Assembly (NCBI RefSeq): GCF_964204645.1
Contig: NC_134033.1
Span: 7,038,231 to 7,102,230 of the forward strand
DNA: 64,000 nucleotides
Direction of reading: 5' to 3'
Origin: Tubulanus polymorphus
Lineage: Eukaryota > Nemertea > Palaeonemertea > Tubulaniformes > Tubulanidae
The first letter of the stretch is position 1; every line of letters begins with the position of its first letter. The position numbers and the translations under genes are program-made. Under the pieces are notes generated by a model that worked only from the letters and a program-made list of their open reading frames with translations, had not been told where the DNA came from and made no database searches. Below are positions 1 to 9,923 of the stretch, in pieces.

Positions 1-377
1 TATATTTTATTCATGTATATGAATATTTTAAGAGTAATAGGGGTAATAGGCTTTCAGGTTAAAGGTTGAATGGTCGAGTTCATAAAAAAATGAAAAATAT
101 GAAAATAATAACAATTTCTACTTGAATTAGGAGTGAAACTCATAAAAAATGAAAAATAATTCTCACACGCTCGAATTTATTTCAGTCACACTTTACTCAC
201 ACTTTTTTCTAGCGAGTAAAAATGAAAAATAAATTCGAGTGTGTGAGAATTATTTTTCCTTTTTTATGAGTTTCGCGACTAATTCAAGTAGAAATTGTTA
301 TTATTTTCATATTTTTCATTTTTTATGAGCTCGACCGCTCGACCTTTGATTTGAAAGCCTATTACCCCTATTACTCT
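1..377 (+). mobile_element. Element 0: right end of another Maverick-like element
   Basis: Only the terminal part is inside the window. The first 30 bases, just inside the palindrome, match the corresponding inner flank of element 2's right end (56,695-56,720) and, inverted, its left end (40,566-40,600), so this side is native element sequence. The other side of the palindrome (378 onward) is the coding sequence of a gene belonging to element 1. I infer that element 0 ends at 377 and was inserted into element 1. Confidence 0.6.
31..377. repeat. Terminal palindrome A of element 0
   Basis: The left arm begins AGAGTAATAGGGGTAATAGG and the right arm ends with its near-exact inverse; the arms pair over about 150 bases each around a centre near 204. 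The outer 45-50 bases (AGTAAT..GGCTTTCA..GGTCGAGCGGTCGAG) are shared with palindrome B at 40,163-40,565, but the inner arm sequence is unrelated to B. Near the centre a second strong inverted repeat, TCTCACACGCTCGAATTTAT against its complement, encloses an imperfectly paired loop of about 45 bases. Confidence 0.85.
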
Positions 378-500
378 CGCAGTTTCATAAATCTTAAAAA
401 ATTTAATAATTTCATCTGATTTCATTGTATCTAATTCATTATAAGTTAAATTTTTACTAATAAAACATTTACATTTCCCAGATGCTATTAATATTTCTAC
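378..500 (-). pseudogene. Fragment of element 1 membrane-protein gene
   Basis: The complement encodes about 40 residues (ISKNLTYNELDTMKSDEIIK and neighbours) that align with residues about 55-87 of the element 2 protein starting at 54,045. The fragment stops abruptly at 377/378 where palindrome A of element 0 begins. On its other side it is joined to the 3' part of the integrase relic, whereas in element 2 this gene lies upstream of the integrase, so a deletion or rearrangement has brought the two together. Confidence 0.65.
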
Positions 501-1553
501 TTGATTCTAGATTAACAGTTTTTGTTTTTAATACTTTTTCAATTTTATATTCTTGTTCTAGATTTTCAGTAGTTAAACTTAATTCGTCGTCATAAAAGTA
601 CCCATCAACTTCTTCACCATCTAAATCTCCTAATTAATGTACATATGGTTTTGTTGTTATTACCTTTTTTATTTTATAGATTTTTCTAGTAAAATTACGA
701 TCGTATCCTTTGTCAAATATCTTTTTATACTTAGAATTTCTAACATTTTGACCAACTTTAAATTTCCAAAAATCACCAAAATCATCTACAAGAAATGCTC
801 CATATAAATTAGTCCAAACAATTTCAGCATTTTCAGGTTCTCTAGCATCGATAGGTTTCATTGCAATAGAAGAATGATAAGAATTATTATAACCTTCTAT
901 CAATTTTGGTAAAACCTCAATCCATTTAAAAGTATCATTTGCTGTAAAATATTTTCACATTCTTGTTCTTAATGTTCTATTAAATCGTTCAACAACTGCC
1001 GCTTTTTATCCGATTTTGTTGAAAAATATTCAATATTATGATTATCGAAGAGTTCATGAACTACTGAATTATCAAATTCTTTTCCATCATCAAATTGTAT
1101 TTTTTCTGGCTTTATTTTACCACCTGAAAACAATTTTTTAGAAACTAATGATGTTTGTGCAGCATCTTTTCTATAAAGTTTGAAGCTCCATGCATAACGA
1201 CTAAAAATATCAATTATGTTTAAGATCCACCAATAATCATCATTATCTTTCTTAACATTTTTCATGTCAATTAAATCTCCTTGCCACTGTTGATCTACAT
1301 AACTTACCATTGTTTTACGAGTTTAATATTTTCTAACAATTTTTTTATGTGTTGTATATGTTGGTTGTTCTAACATAAATTCATTCATATGTTCATATTT
1401 AACTAAATCTTGTGGGATTATCTTATCTAATTTATCTTGTTTTACTTGACGCCATATATTTTTGGTAGAAGAATAAGCAACCGAACTCTCAGGGTTATGA
1501 TATAAATTTCTTAAATATTGTTCTTTAGTATTTCGAGTTTTTTTACCCCCCAT
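501..1553 (-). pseudogene. Retroviral-type DDE integrase relic (element 1)
   Basis: Integrase that would insert the element DNA into host chromosomes. Three consecutive reading-frame pieces (1,323-1,553; 969-1,310; 634-903) plus a C-terminal piece down to about 501 are collinear with the integrase of element 2. Visible features are the core start with QQWQGDLIDM (first catalytic Asp region), IQFDDGKEFD (second Asp) and a C-terminal SH3-like segment FKVGQNVRNSKYKKIFDKGY. The segment carrying the catalytic Glu is scrambled by a frameshift near 970-1,010. The chromodomain-like C-terminus is truncated where the membrane-protein fragment begins. Confidence 0.85.
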
Positions 1554-1583
1554 TTATATATCGTAATGTTCAACTTTATATTT

Positions 1584-2774
1584 TTAATATTGAATATTAT
1601 GTGATTGAGAATTTACGATATTTAATTGCGCATCAGATATGATATAAATGTGTATTTTGAAATTTCTTATTCCTTTTTTCTGTTTCATGAGTAATTGTAT
1701 CCCATCTTTAGTGTTCTGTAATCTTTTCCCAGAACCAGGCAATAAGTTATCCTCTGTTGTTCTAAAAACTAACCATAGTGCATATTTATTACCAGTATAG
1801 TAATCAATTTGATCAATATTACAATTTTCAGATGATTTTACTTTTTCATTCATATAATGTTTTCTAATTTCTGGCCATTGATCTATCATTCTCATTCCTT
1901 GGCAAAATATTTTATTTGCTATACCTTCAATTGTTATTTCTTCTTTTAATATTTCTGGGTTATAATAATTATCAACATTTATTGCACCATTAGAATATGT
2001 AGCAATGGTAAAAAAATATTACTACACCTTTAATAGTTCTTCTTGGGAAGTTAATATTCTCATTAATTATTTCATCATTTGCATTAATAGTGACAATTTT
2101 AAATTTATCAATATAATCATATACTAAGGAAAATCCTTGATCATATTGTGTTTGAATTGTGCTAGCAATATTTTCATCAGTTACTGTATCATATTCTAAA
2201 CATATATTCGATAATTTATAATCCATATCTTTAACAACGCTAGATAATACAATTTCATTAAAAGGAGCAAATGTTATTTCGAATATAATATCTTCTTGAA
2301 TTGCGTATTCATATAAAGGTCCATTATTATTTATCAATTCAAAGTCTAATGGAATTTTATATTTGCTTCCATAAATATTCTTTATCAAATCATCTGCAGC
2401 ATTAGTTACTATTGCGTCATTATTTCTATTTTCTTTTGTTAACCTTAAATCTTTATAATGCATAAATAAATTATAATCATCTAATGAAAAAACTGTTTCT
2501 GTTCCAATCTTTATAGCTAATTTTTTAATTAGATATCTCCCAACATTATCAAAACATAATTATCATCATGGCCAGTAACTTTTATATGGGCTGATAAATA
2601 AATACTATTTGGAACATAAAAAGTATGTTGATTTAATCTCGGGATTTTAACATATAAAGTTTCATCAGGATTAATATTAGAAGGATTATGAGTAATTATA
2701 TGATGAGATCTCTCTGCTTTAATAGCATTAGATATTCTAGAATTCTTAGAAGGATTTATATAACTCCCGCTCAT
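1584..2774 (-). pseudogene. F54H12.2-like protein, candidate major capsid protein (element 1)
   Basis: Collinear with the protein at 50,418-51,663 of element 2. Start at 2,774 is preceded by the run of T residues and TAAATAAATG signal typical of these elements. Pieces are 2,529-2,774 (N-terminus, SGSYINPSKN), 1,990-2,463 and 1,584-1,895 (C-terminus with YALWLVFRTTEDN and YIISDAQLNIVNSQ). Compared with element 2, about 19 residues after KENRNN are missing, and there are at least two frameshifts. The family is widespread in invertebrate genomes, annotated as F54H12.2-like and found beside PolB genes; the capsid role is inferred from its position and size, not shown here. Confidence 0.65.
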
Positions 2775-2794
2775 TTATTTAACAAAAAAATTAA

Positions 2795-4249
2795 TTATTT
2801 ATTTTTTATCATATTCACTAACCCAAAAATAATAGCACTAACAATTGTAATTAAAAATAAAATAATATGTTCAGCAGCAAAACTAAGAATATTTCCAGCA
2901 GATTTTAATACAAAACCAACAATTGATGCTATAACTCCGGGTAAAGCTGCAGCAGATTTTTTAGATAGTTCCCATAGATATTTTGCTAATTTTTTTAAAC
3001 CATCTTTAACTTTATCTTGTATAGAATTATTATGACTTGGAGGTTTATCCGGTTTATTGGGTGTAGGCGTAGATTTTAATGAATTTGAAATAGCTAAACC
3101 AATTGTTGTAAATAACATAGTTACAGCTGTTAGAATTGAAAGAATTGTTATACCTTCTAGTTTGAATAATAATTTTATTCTATCTTTTAATGATATTTCA
3201 GAATTTGGTTTTATCAACAAATCTTTAAAAATAACTTTTAACGTATTAATATTATAATCATATGATTTTAATGATAATTTAATTTCTTCTTTCTGTAATT
3301 CTATGTTATATTCTAAATCATCTTTTCCTTTTTCTAAATATGCATTTCTTTTTTTAAATTTAATTTCTTCAATAACTTTATTATCTCCATCTAATTTTAA
3401 TTGTTCTATTTCTTTAATTTTATCAGTTCTATCTTTTTCTAAAGTTCTAATTTTAAAATCTCTTATACTTTTATCATGCGCAATTTCATCAGATGCAAGT
3501 CTTATTACTTATAATTTCTCTAATTGCTTTATCAGAAAATATATCTAATTCTTCTAATTCTTGATCTGTTGCGTCAAGTAACCCATTTGGTAAAAGTTTT
3601 TCGATTGGAACTTTATTTGATTTAAGTTTACTAGTTTTGGAAGTTATATCCTGTTCAGAAGTTGTGTCTGTTTCTAAATTATTTTTGATTATTTCAAATA
3701 ATTCATTAATTCTTTGTTTAAATACTCTTTTTTATTTATTTCTGTGTCGGTAACATTTTCTATTTCATTGCTATTACTTATTCTTTTTATTCTAGATGAT
3801 TCTAAATTATTCAAAGTTGATTCTGCTAATATTTTGTTTTGATTCTTATAAGTGATATTAATATAATAATCATCTTTAAAATGATAGTTATATTCACCAT
3901 CTAAAGATTTTGATTCTTGTACTAAATATCTGGCACCTCTATCATTTATATCATATCCAGATTTTTCAAATATAGGTTTAAAATTATTTATATATTCATT
4001 ATATTCTAAATGCTGTCTTACTAAATCTGGATTTTCATTTTCAATATTTATTCTCCGTCCAGCTCTTCTATCAAAATCGCCTGTTGTTATTATATTATCA
4101 TTAAAACCACTATCCGCTAAATTATTATTATATTCTGGCATATTACCGTCATTAAAACTTGTTTCATTAAAATCAGGTGGTTGTTCTTCAGTTATGCCGG
4201 GTTCATCAAAAGTATCCATTCCAATATCTTCTCCACCTTCTACATCCAT
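2795..4249 (-). pseudogene. Coiled-coil membrane protein of the virion set (element 1)
   Basis: Homologue of 48,780-50,397 in element 2. The N-terminal piece (3,689-4,249) is acidic and opens with a run of Asp/Glu; the middle is rich in Lys/Glu heptads suggesting coiled coil; the C-terminal piece (2,795-3,220) has two hydrophobic segments (ILSILTAVTMLFTTIGLAIS and IILFLITIVSAIIFGLVNMI) with a Pro-rich linker PTPNKPDKPP between them and an amphipathic ALPGVIASIVGFVLKSAG stretch. The reading frame is lost between about 3,230 and 3,690. The start at 4,249 follows a TTTTTTTATTATATAAATG signal. Confidence 0.7.
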
Positions 4250-5652
4250 TTATATAATAAAAAAATTAACATTAAAAATAAAATATTCCTCCTATTACAA
4301 TTCCTTTACAAGTAATAGCTAATTTAGTATTTTTCATGTGATTTATTATCATTATTACTTTTAATTATTTCATGTTGAATATTATCCGTTTTTATATTTT
4401 CTGTAGTATTGTTATCTTTTATTTAATTATCATTATCCAATTTAATATTTTTAGTTTTAGTTTCAGTTGATTGAATATGCTTTTTAATTTTTTCACCTTC
4501 CATTTGTTTTGTAGCAGTAATAATCTTTTTATTAATATCATTTAATCCAAACTTATTATTTTTTGTTGCCGTTTTAATCAGATTATTATGACCAATTATA
4601 TTTCCGATTTTTAATATCAAATCATTTGAAATAATTAACAAATTAGGGCCTATACAATAATTTAATTTTACATGCGATTTATCTAAATAATTTTGGTACC
4701 TAACTATGTTTTCTGGAATCGATCTATTTTTATCATTATGAATTTAATCTTCAAATAATACTTTGAATTGTTTTTGTGTATCAAATGATGTATTTAAATT
4801 TCCAATTATCGGGGATCTTGTTTCAACTTGTGATCCGAGAATACATATCAAATAAGCTCTAATTGATTGATTCATTCTTTGTATACCAGCTTTAGTAAAA
4901 CCTTCACTATTTTCTAAAATAAAATAAACCCAACCATTATTGTTTTCTTGTTTTAAATTATCATAGAATTTCGGTAATTTATTAAAATTTAATGTTTCTA
5001 AATCCTTAGTTTCTATTTAACCATAACCTAATTTATTATTATAGATATTATAAAAACTATTAGATGGTATGGGAAGTGTGCAATATTCTGCAATTTTTTT
5101 AGGGCAAGGAAGTGACCTTATCGTTCCAAGTTTTGTTTTAAAATCAGAATGATTTATATCTATATTAAATTCATTACAAATTTTATAAAAATTTGATGAA
5201 TTAATATTATTATTTAATTCTAAAATACCTAGATCCTGGTAAAGGGGTCTCTAATTCATTTGATGTCAATCTTATTTGAAAACAAGTATGGAATCTAAAT
5301 AAACTTTGAATTAATTTATATTTTGAATTATTTAAATGACCATTCCAACGAATTCCACATCCTGTCGTTGCACAATACACTGCACAATTTAATTGGTTCT
5401 GCCAATACTTCATATTAGATTTCAATAACCATTGTTTTTCATATTTCATTTTTCAAAAATTAATTAGATATACATGAAATATATTTTCCAACTTTGCATT
5501 AAAATTATTAGTTTCAGTAACATAATATCTAAATTAATTAATGAAATTTAAACTTCATCCCTATATGAAATATCTTTATTAAAATCTTTTGCTGGAATAT
5601 TATATTTAATTGATTTATTATAATGAAAAGCTTTTGATAAACTATCTACCAT
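4250..5652 (-). pseudogene. Capsid-associated protein with ATTGCG motif (element 1)
   Basis: Homologue of the 47,445-48,779 gene of element 2. Recognisable blocks include AVYCATTGCGIRWNGHL (from 5,210-5,449), WVYFILENSEGFTKAGIQR, and LICILGSQVETRSPIIGN. Here the first and second halves read as one protein (residues GTIRSLPCPKKIAEYC join them), which shows that the two frames seen in element 2 are one gene. Several stops and frameshifts are present (for example near 4,430, 4,745 and 5,020). The product family is widespread in invertebrate PolB-containing elements; the exact virion role is unknown to me. Confidence 0.7.
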
Positions 5653-5665
5653 TTATATAAAAAAA

Positions 5666-6100
5666 TTAATAATTTATTAATTCTTTTAATAATTTATCCT
5701 GTTCTTCAACTGTTATATTACCATTTAAACTCATTATATAATCTAATGTATTTTTTAATTTATTAATTTCATTTATATTAGATTTTATTTTTTCTTTATA
5801 ACTTTTTATATTTAATTTTGACCTTATGCCGGTTAATATACTTGAACTTAAACCTAAAGCTCCAATTGAGATAGCTAAAGGTGTTAATGATGAGAATATT
5901 GCTAGAAATGTTATTACAGAATTAATTGTAACTGAACTACTAATAATAAAATAATATATAATTTTACTTTTGAAATATTTTTTCTTTTTAATTTTTAAAT
6001 CATTTTCAAATTCTAATAGTTGTTTTTCCAAATATAATCTTAATAAAGTTTTATTTATATCATGAGGAATAATATCAACATTATCAACTTTATCATCCAT
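5666..6100 (-). CDS. Small two-helix membrane protein (element 1), intact
   Basis: A 144-residue open frame, the only apparently intact gene in element 1. The N-terminal 45 residues are charged; two hydrophobic segments follow (IIYYFIISSSVTINSVITFL and FSSLTPLAISIGALGLSSSI, residues about 47-90), then a Lys/Asn/Glu-rich helical tail ending KLLKELINY. Start chosen at the ATG directly after the T-run/TAAATAAATG signal. Homologue in element 2 at 47,004-47,428 has lost its start codon. Function not recognised; topology suggests a membrane or virion-internal protein. Confidence 0.65.
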   Translation of the reverse strand: MDDKVDNVDIIPHDINKTLLRLYLEKQLLEFENDLKIKKKKYFKSKIIYYFIISSSVTINSVITFLAIFSSLTPLAISIGALGLSSSILTGIRSKLNIKSYKEKIKSNINEINKLKNTLDYIMSLNGNITVEEQDKLLKELINY

Positions 6101-6119
6101 TTATTTAGAAAAGAAATTA

Positions 6120-6542
6120 CTAATTAGTTAATTTATAAGCAACAAATAATACAATAACTGTTCACCCTAAAAATCCAAATTATTTCATATTTCTGTTGTT
6201 CTTTTTTGGGGTATAATAATCTGATAATTTAGGTTTGTATAGATGTAATTTTTCTTTATTGGTTACTGCGTTATATAAACTCATAGCTTCATCAACTGAT
6301 TGAAAATCTCTATGTGTAATTTTCTGATCATATAATTCTTTGTTAATATAATCCATATAATTTTGTCTCTTTTCTCCATATTCTTCTGCAGCTTTATTGT
6401 ATTTCTCTAATGCTAAGTTATGTCTTCTTTGTTCTCCTAATGAACTATTTTTATCAATGTGCTTAAATAAATAACCACCACCAGTAAATGCTTAAGCGTT
6501 AACAATTGCTGACCCTATTATAGTTATAATATCAGATGCCAT
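6120..6542 (-). pseudogene. Small membrane protein relic (element 1)
   Basis: Homologue of the intact 140-residue protein at 46,560-46,982. The N-terminal hydrophobic stretch is interrupted by a stop codon in the ALA/FTGGGYLF region near 6,490, and the C-terminal part is frameshifted around 6,180. The middle (EKRQNYMDYINKELYDQK-type charged helix) is still readable on the minus strand. Function unknown; conserved in position between the penton-like and capsid-associated genes. Confidence 0.6.
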
Positions 6543-6559
6543 TTATTTAGTAAAAAGAT

Positions 6560-6786
6560 TATTTATCGATATAGGAGGAATATATTTTGTTTTTTAAAAT
6601 AATCAATTGTTAAATTAGATAAAGTTACTGCTAATGTGAATTTTAATTTATCATTGATATCAAATTTATCAACATAAATACTTCCCATTCTAAATACTTT
6701 TTTTAATACCATTGTATAACCAAAGTTCCCGCAGATAATAATGCTCCATTATATAAACCAGTTATTATCCACTTCTGATCCGCCAT
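6560..6786 (-). pseudogene. Small protein relic (element 1)
   Basis: Begins MADQKWIITGLYNGALLS, matching the start of the 78-residue protein at 46,299-46,535, then loses frame near 6,720. The end retains codons for a short hydrophobic segment followed by a KIYSSY-like tail. The ATG follows GTAATTTTTTTCTAAAATAA, which also encodes the end of the preceding gene. Confidence 0.55.
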
Positions 6787-7144
6787 TTATTTTAGAAAAA
6801 AATTACTCTCTTCAAAATATTTAGTTAACTTACTTATAATTATTTCATCATTTATAATATTATTAGTTTCATTTTCATATATATCAGTTATTATTTTTTT
6901 AATATCATTAATAATAAAATCTTCATCTAATTCATAAAATCTTAAAGACTCTCTAATTAAATCAGTAATCTTTTCTACATAAAAAGTTTCTTTATCTAAT
7001 GTTGTTTCATATTCAAATGACGTTTCATTAAAAAAATGTAATATTTTTAATATGTGTTATTACATCGTTAATGTTGAATTTCATTTCTTTCTCACGTCTA
7101 AAATCAAATCCAAAACATATACTCGGTCCTACTGTTATATTCAT
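6787..7144 (-). pseudogene. Small acidic protein relic (element 1)
   Basis: Begins MNITVGPSICFGFDF on the minus strand, matching the 118-residue protein at 45,942-46,298. Frame is disturbed near 7,040 by a lengthened A/T run. The end (KYFEESNFFLK) overlaps the promoter of the next gene. Its start codon overlaps the stop of the penton-like gene (ATGA arrangement). No known domain. Confidence 0.55.
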
Positions 7145-7910
7145 TGTGGAAAAATTACTTTACATCTTATAACTAATTCATAAATTACTGGAAAGTTATT
7201 CAAATCAATTAAGTATCCATTATGACTTCTAATTTCTAATTTAAAATTGTTGAATTGAGGAATACAAGGTTTAAAATCACATTCAGCTAAATAATAATTT
7301 ATTTGAGTTCCAAATTGTTTAACATTTTTTAATGTTAAAATATTTAATATACTAGAATTACAAATTGTATCTTTAGTTGCTTCGAAAGTTTTTACAGGGT
7401 CAATTAAATTGCAATAAATATAAAAGTGTGTAAAAGGCATTAAGATTGGTGTAGCTTCGGCATTACGTTTCCTTACATCTGGGTTAATTCCTAACAGTTT
7501 TGCTATAGGTTTTTTAACCATAAATTGATGTTCTGATATCATTAGCTAACTTTATTTTTACTTTATTATTGATATCACTTTTAAAAAATTCAATTCCAAA
7601 TCAAAAACCCTCCCATTGTTAAAAGAGCTCTTTTATTAATTTCTTGCGCTAATGTTTCTAGATTATATAATCCAGGTTTTAAAAATAGATGATACCATTT
7701 ATTCAAATTTCTAGCATGAACTAAAAAAGCTAAATGATCAGGACTTTTATTTGATATTTTGTAAAAAGAGTTACATACACTTACATTTACTTATCTTAAA
7801 TCTACACAATTTTTAAATTCTCTATCTTATTGTACTAGTAAATTATGTGATTTATAATATGTAAGTTTTCTAGAATCAACAAATATTCTATATTCTTTTA
7901 ATTCAACCAT
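7141..7910 (-). pseudogene. Penton-like minor capsid protein relic (element 1)
   Basis: Homologue of 45,200-45,925. The N-terminal part (MVELKEYRIFVDSRKL) is readable from 7,910 and the C-terminal 133 residues are an open frame (7,141-7,542) ending with FKLEIRSHNGYLIDLNNFPV and VIRCKV. The C-terminal pattern, a beta-rich IEIRDxxGxLI-type segment, is what I recognise from minor capsid (penton-like jelly-roll) proteins in invertebrate PolB elements; this is inference. Several frameshifts between about 7,560 and 7,830. Confidence 0.55.
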
Positions 7911-7978
7911 TATTTATAACACAAAAAAATTACCTCGAACCATTAGATATTAATTTTAATAAAATTTTTCCTAAATAA

Positions 7979-9923
7979 ATGGATGAGAAGATAGAATGTG
8001 AAATTTGTGGCGACCTTCAAAGAAAAAGTAATATGGCTTGAAATATGAAAAAACATGATAAAAATTATAAACCCCCTAAATAAACTGCCCAAATTGTAAT
8101 ATATTGTTCTCAAGAAATCATGTTAAAAAAATTCAGAGAAGTGTAAAATTAATGATCCAACGGTTAATGTTGATAGTAACGAAAGTAATAATATTTCCGT
8201 TGAAACTGAACCTTAAATTTTTTGGAAAAAACCTTTCTCATTCTATGATAAGAATAATATAAAAGATCATTTCTGTGAGCCTTGTCGAATAAAATATAGC
8301 CCTGAAAATATGGAAGATTTGGAAAATCATCAATTTCGTAAAGCACATATAGATAAAATTTCTAATAAATTTGAAGCAGAATTCAATGAAAGAAAAAATA
8401 ATATATTAGAAAACATAAACTATGAGAAAACGTTGCCAGATAATGGAAAAACAATATGATGAATTAGTAAGAAAAAAATATTATTGCAAATATTGTAAAT
8501 TGATTATTACAACAATTAATTCAAATCTACATAATAAAACAATAAAACATAAAGAAAACGTAAGAAAATACCAAGAACTTAATGAAGATCTATCACCAAG
8601 ATATGATAGAAAAAAATGCCCACAATGTATCTATGTGTACTTAAGACAAGAAGATTCTGTGATATTTTGTAATGAATGTGGATGGCAAAGAAATTTATGG
8701 GGTGATGAAAAAACTAGAGATATTCTTATAGAACCAAAATTAAAATATCCAGGAAGAAAGACACTAAATATTTGGATGGATATATGAAAGCTGTGGGTAC
8801 TGGAGTGTGTAATGAATAGTGTAGTGCGATCTGTGTGCATTTGTGGCCAGCACACAGATCACATGGTTCATTGGGGTTTGGTCCAGGACTCGCGAGATTT
8901 TCAACAACACGGAAGTAACGTGTAATAAATGATGACTCGAATTGCATGACTACCTACCACCCCTCATTATTTTTGGAAAACTAAACGTTACGCACTGACT
9001 CAAAATTAGTAATAGCATTTTAGAAATTGCCAGAATTTTAACTTAGGTTCTATCTCATTTTTATTTAACAATTGCCATTGGTATAATCTTTTTTTAAACG
9101 GCCGTTAAGGCTTCATGTTTCGTCTGCAATTCACTGCAAATAGTTGGGCAACTACGCACATTTCAGTGTTTTTGGCAGCTGTACACTCAATCGGCACCGT
9201 TCGTGACTAGCTTCACTGCGGAATTATCATTAATTAACATCGCCATATCACATCATCAACTTATATTGTGCCTTAAAACCCTAACAGCCGAAATAATTGA
9301 AATGCACACACAATTTCTATCATTGAAAATTGAGAGAGTGGCCATGTTTGTGTTCTACTGCTTCGCGTAAATACCGCGCGGAGTGAGTGGGGCCGTTACG
9401 TCTAGATGAAATTTTTAAGATATTTTCTATGGAAGATCATACACCAGAATATAAGCAATGGCTTGAAAAAATGAAAATGATAGAAAATAAAAACGGTGAA
9501 ATAACTAAGAAAGATATAATAAAAACAATTATTCCATCAACATATAACACAAAAGAAGAGAAAATTTATCTATATTTATTATTTAACGATTATTATAAAA
9601 AACCTAAATGAACAAAAGAAGATATGGAAAATATAAAAGAAACATTCACAAACATATTAAAATATTATGTGGATAATAAAATAACAGATTCAATTAACTA
9701 TGAATTCTGTTTAAATAAGATCGTAAATTTTTTAAACATCGATATTTTAATTCCATTTGATGAATTAACGAACAAAGAGAAACAAAGAGAGCGAGATGAA
9801 ATGTGGAATAATATAGAATTTTATTTAAAAGAGAAAAATGAAATGGAAGAACCTAAACAATTAAATAAATATGATGAAACCAGTAGTGATTTCGAGTATG
9901 ATGATATTGATTTTCTTTTGTAA
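7979..9923 (+). pseudogene. Zinc-finger/zinc-ribbon protein relic split by an insertion (element 1)
   Basis: Homologue of the 433-residue protein on the minus strand at 62,041-63,342 of element 3. It starts MDEKIECEICGDL, has a long open middle piece (8,422-8,787) with YYCKYCKLIITTINSNLHN and the zinc ribbon KKCPQC..FCNECGW, is interrupted by about 650 foreign bases, resumes at LDEIFKIFSMEDHTPEY, and ends with an acidic tail. There are several stops and frameshifts in the first 450 bases and one stop at 9,609. The 3' end abuts the truncated end of the polymerase gene (9,924 onward), keeping the convergent arrangement seen in element 3. Confidence 0.8.
8748..9400. mobile_element. Foreign insertion within the zinc-finger gene
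   Basis: About 650 bases with visibly higher GC than the surrounding element separate codons that are contiguous in element 3 (between the PKLKY and LDEIF parts of the protein). No open reading frame, no clear terminal inverted repeat and no convincing target duplication were seen. It could be a non-autonomous repeat or captured host DNA. Boundaries are inferred from the alignment with element 3 and are accurate to roughly ten bases. Confidence 0.6.
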
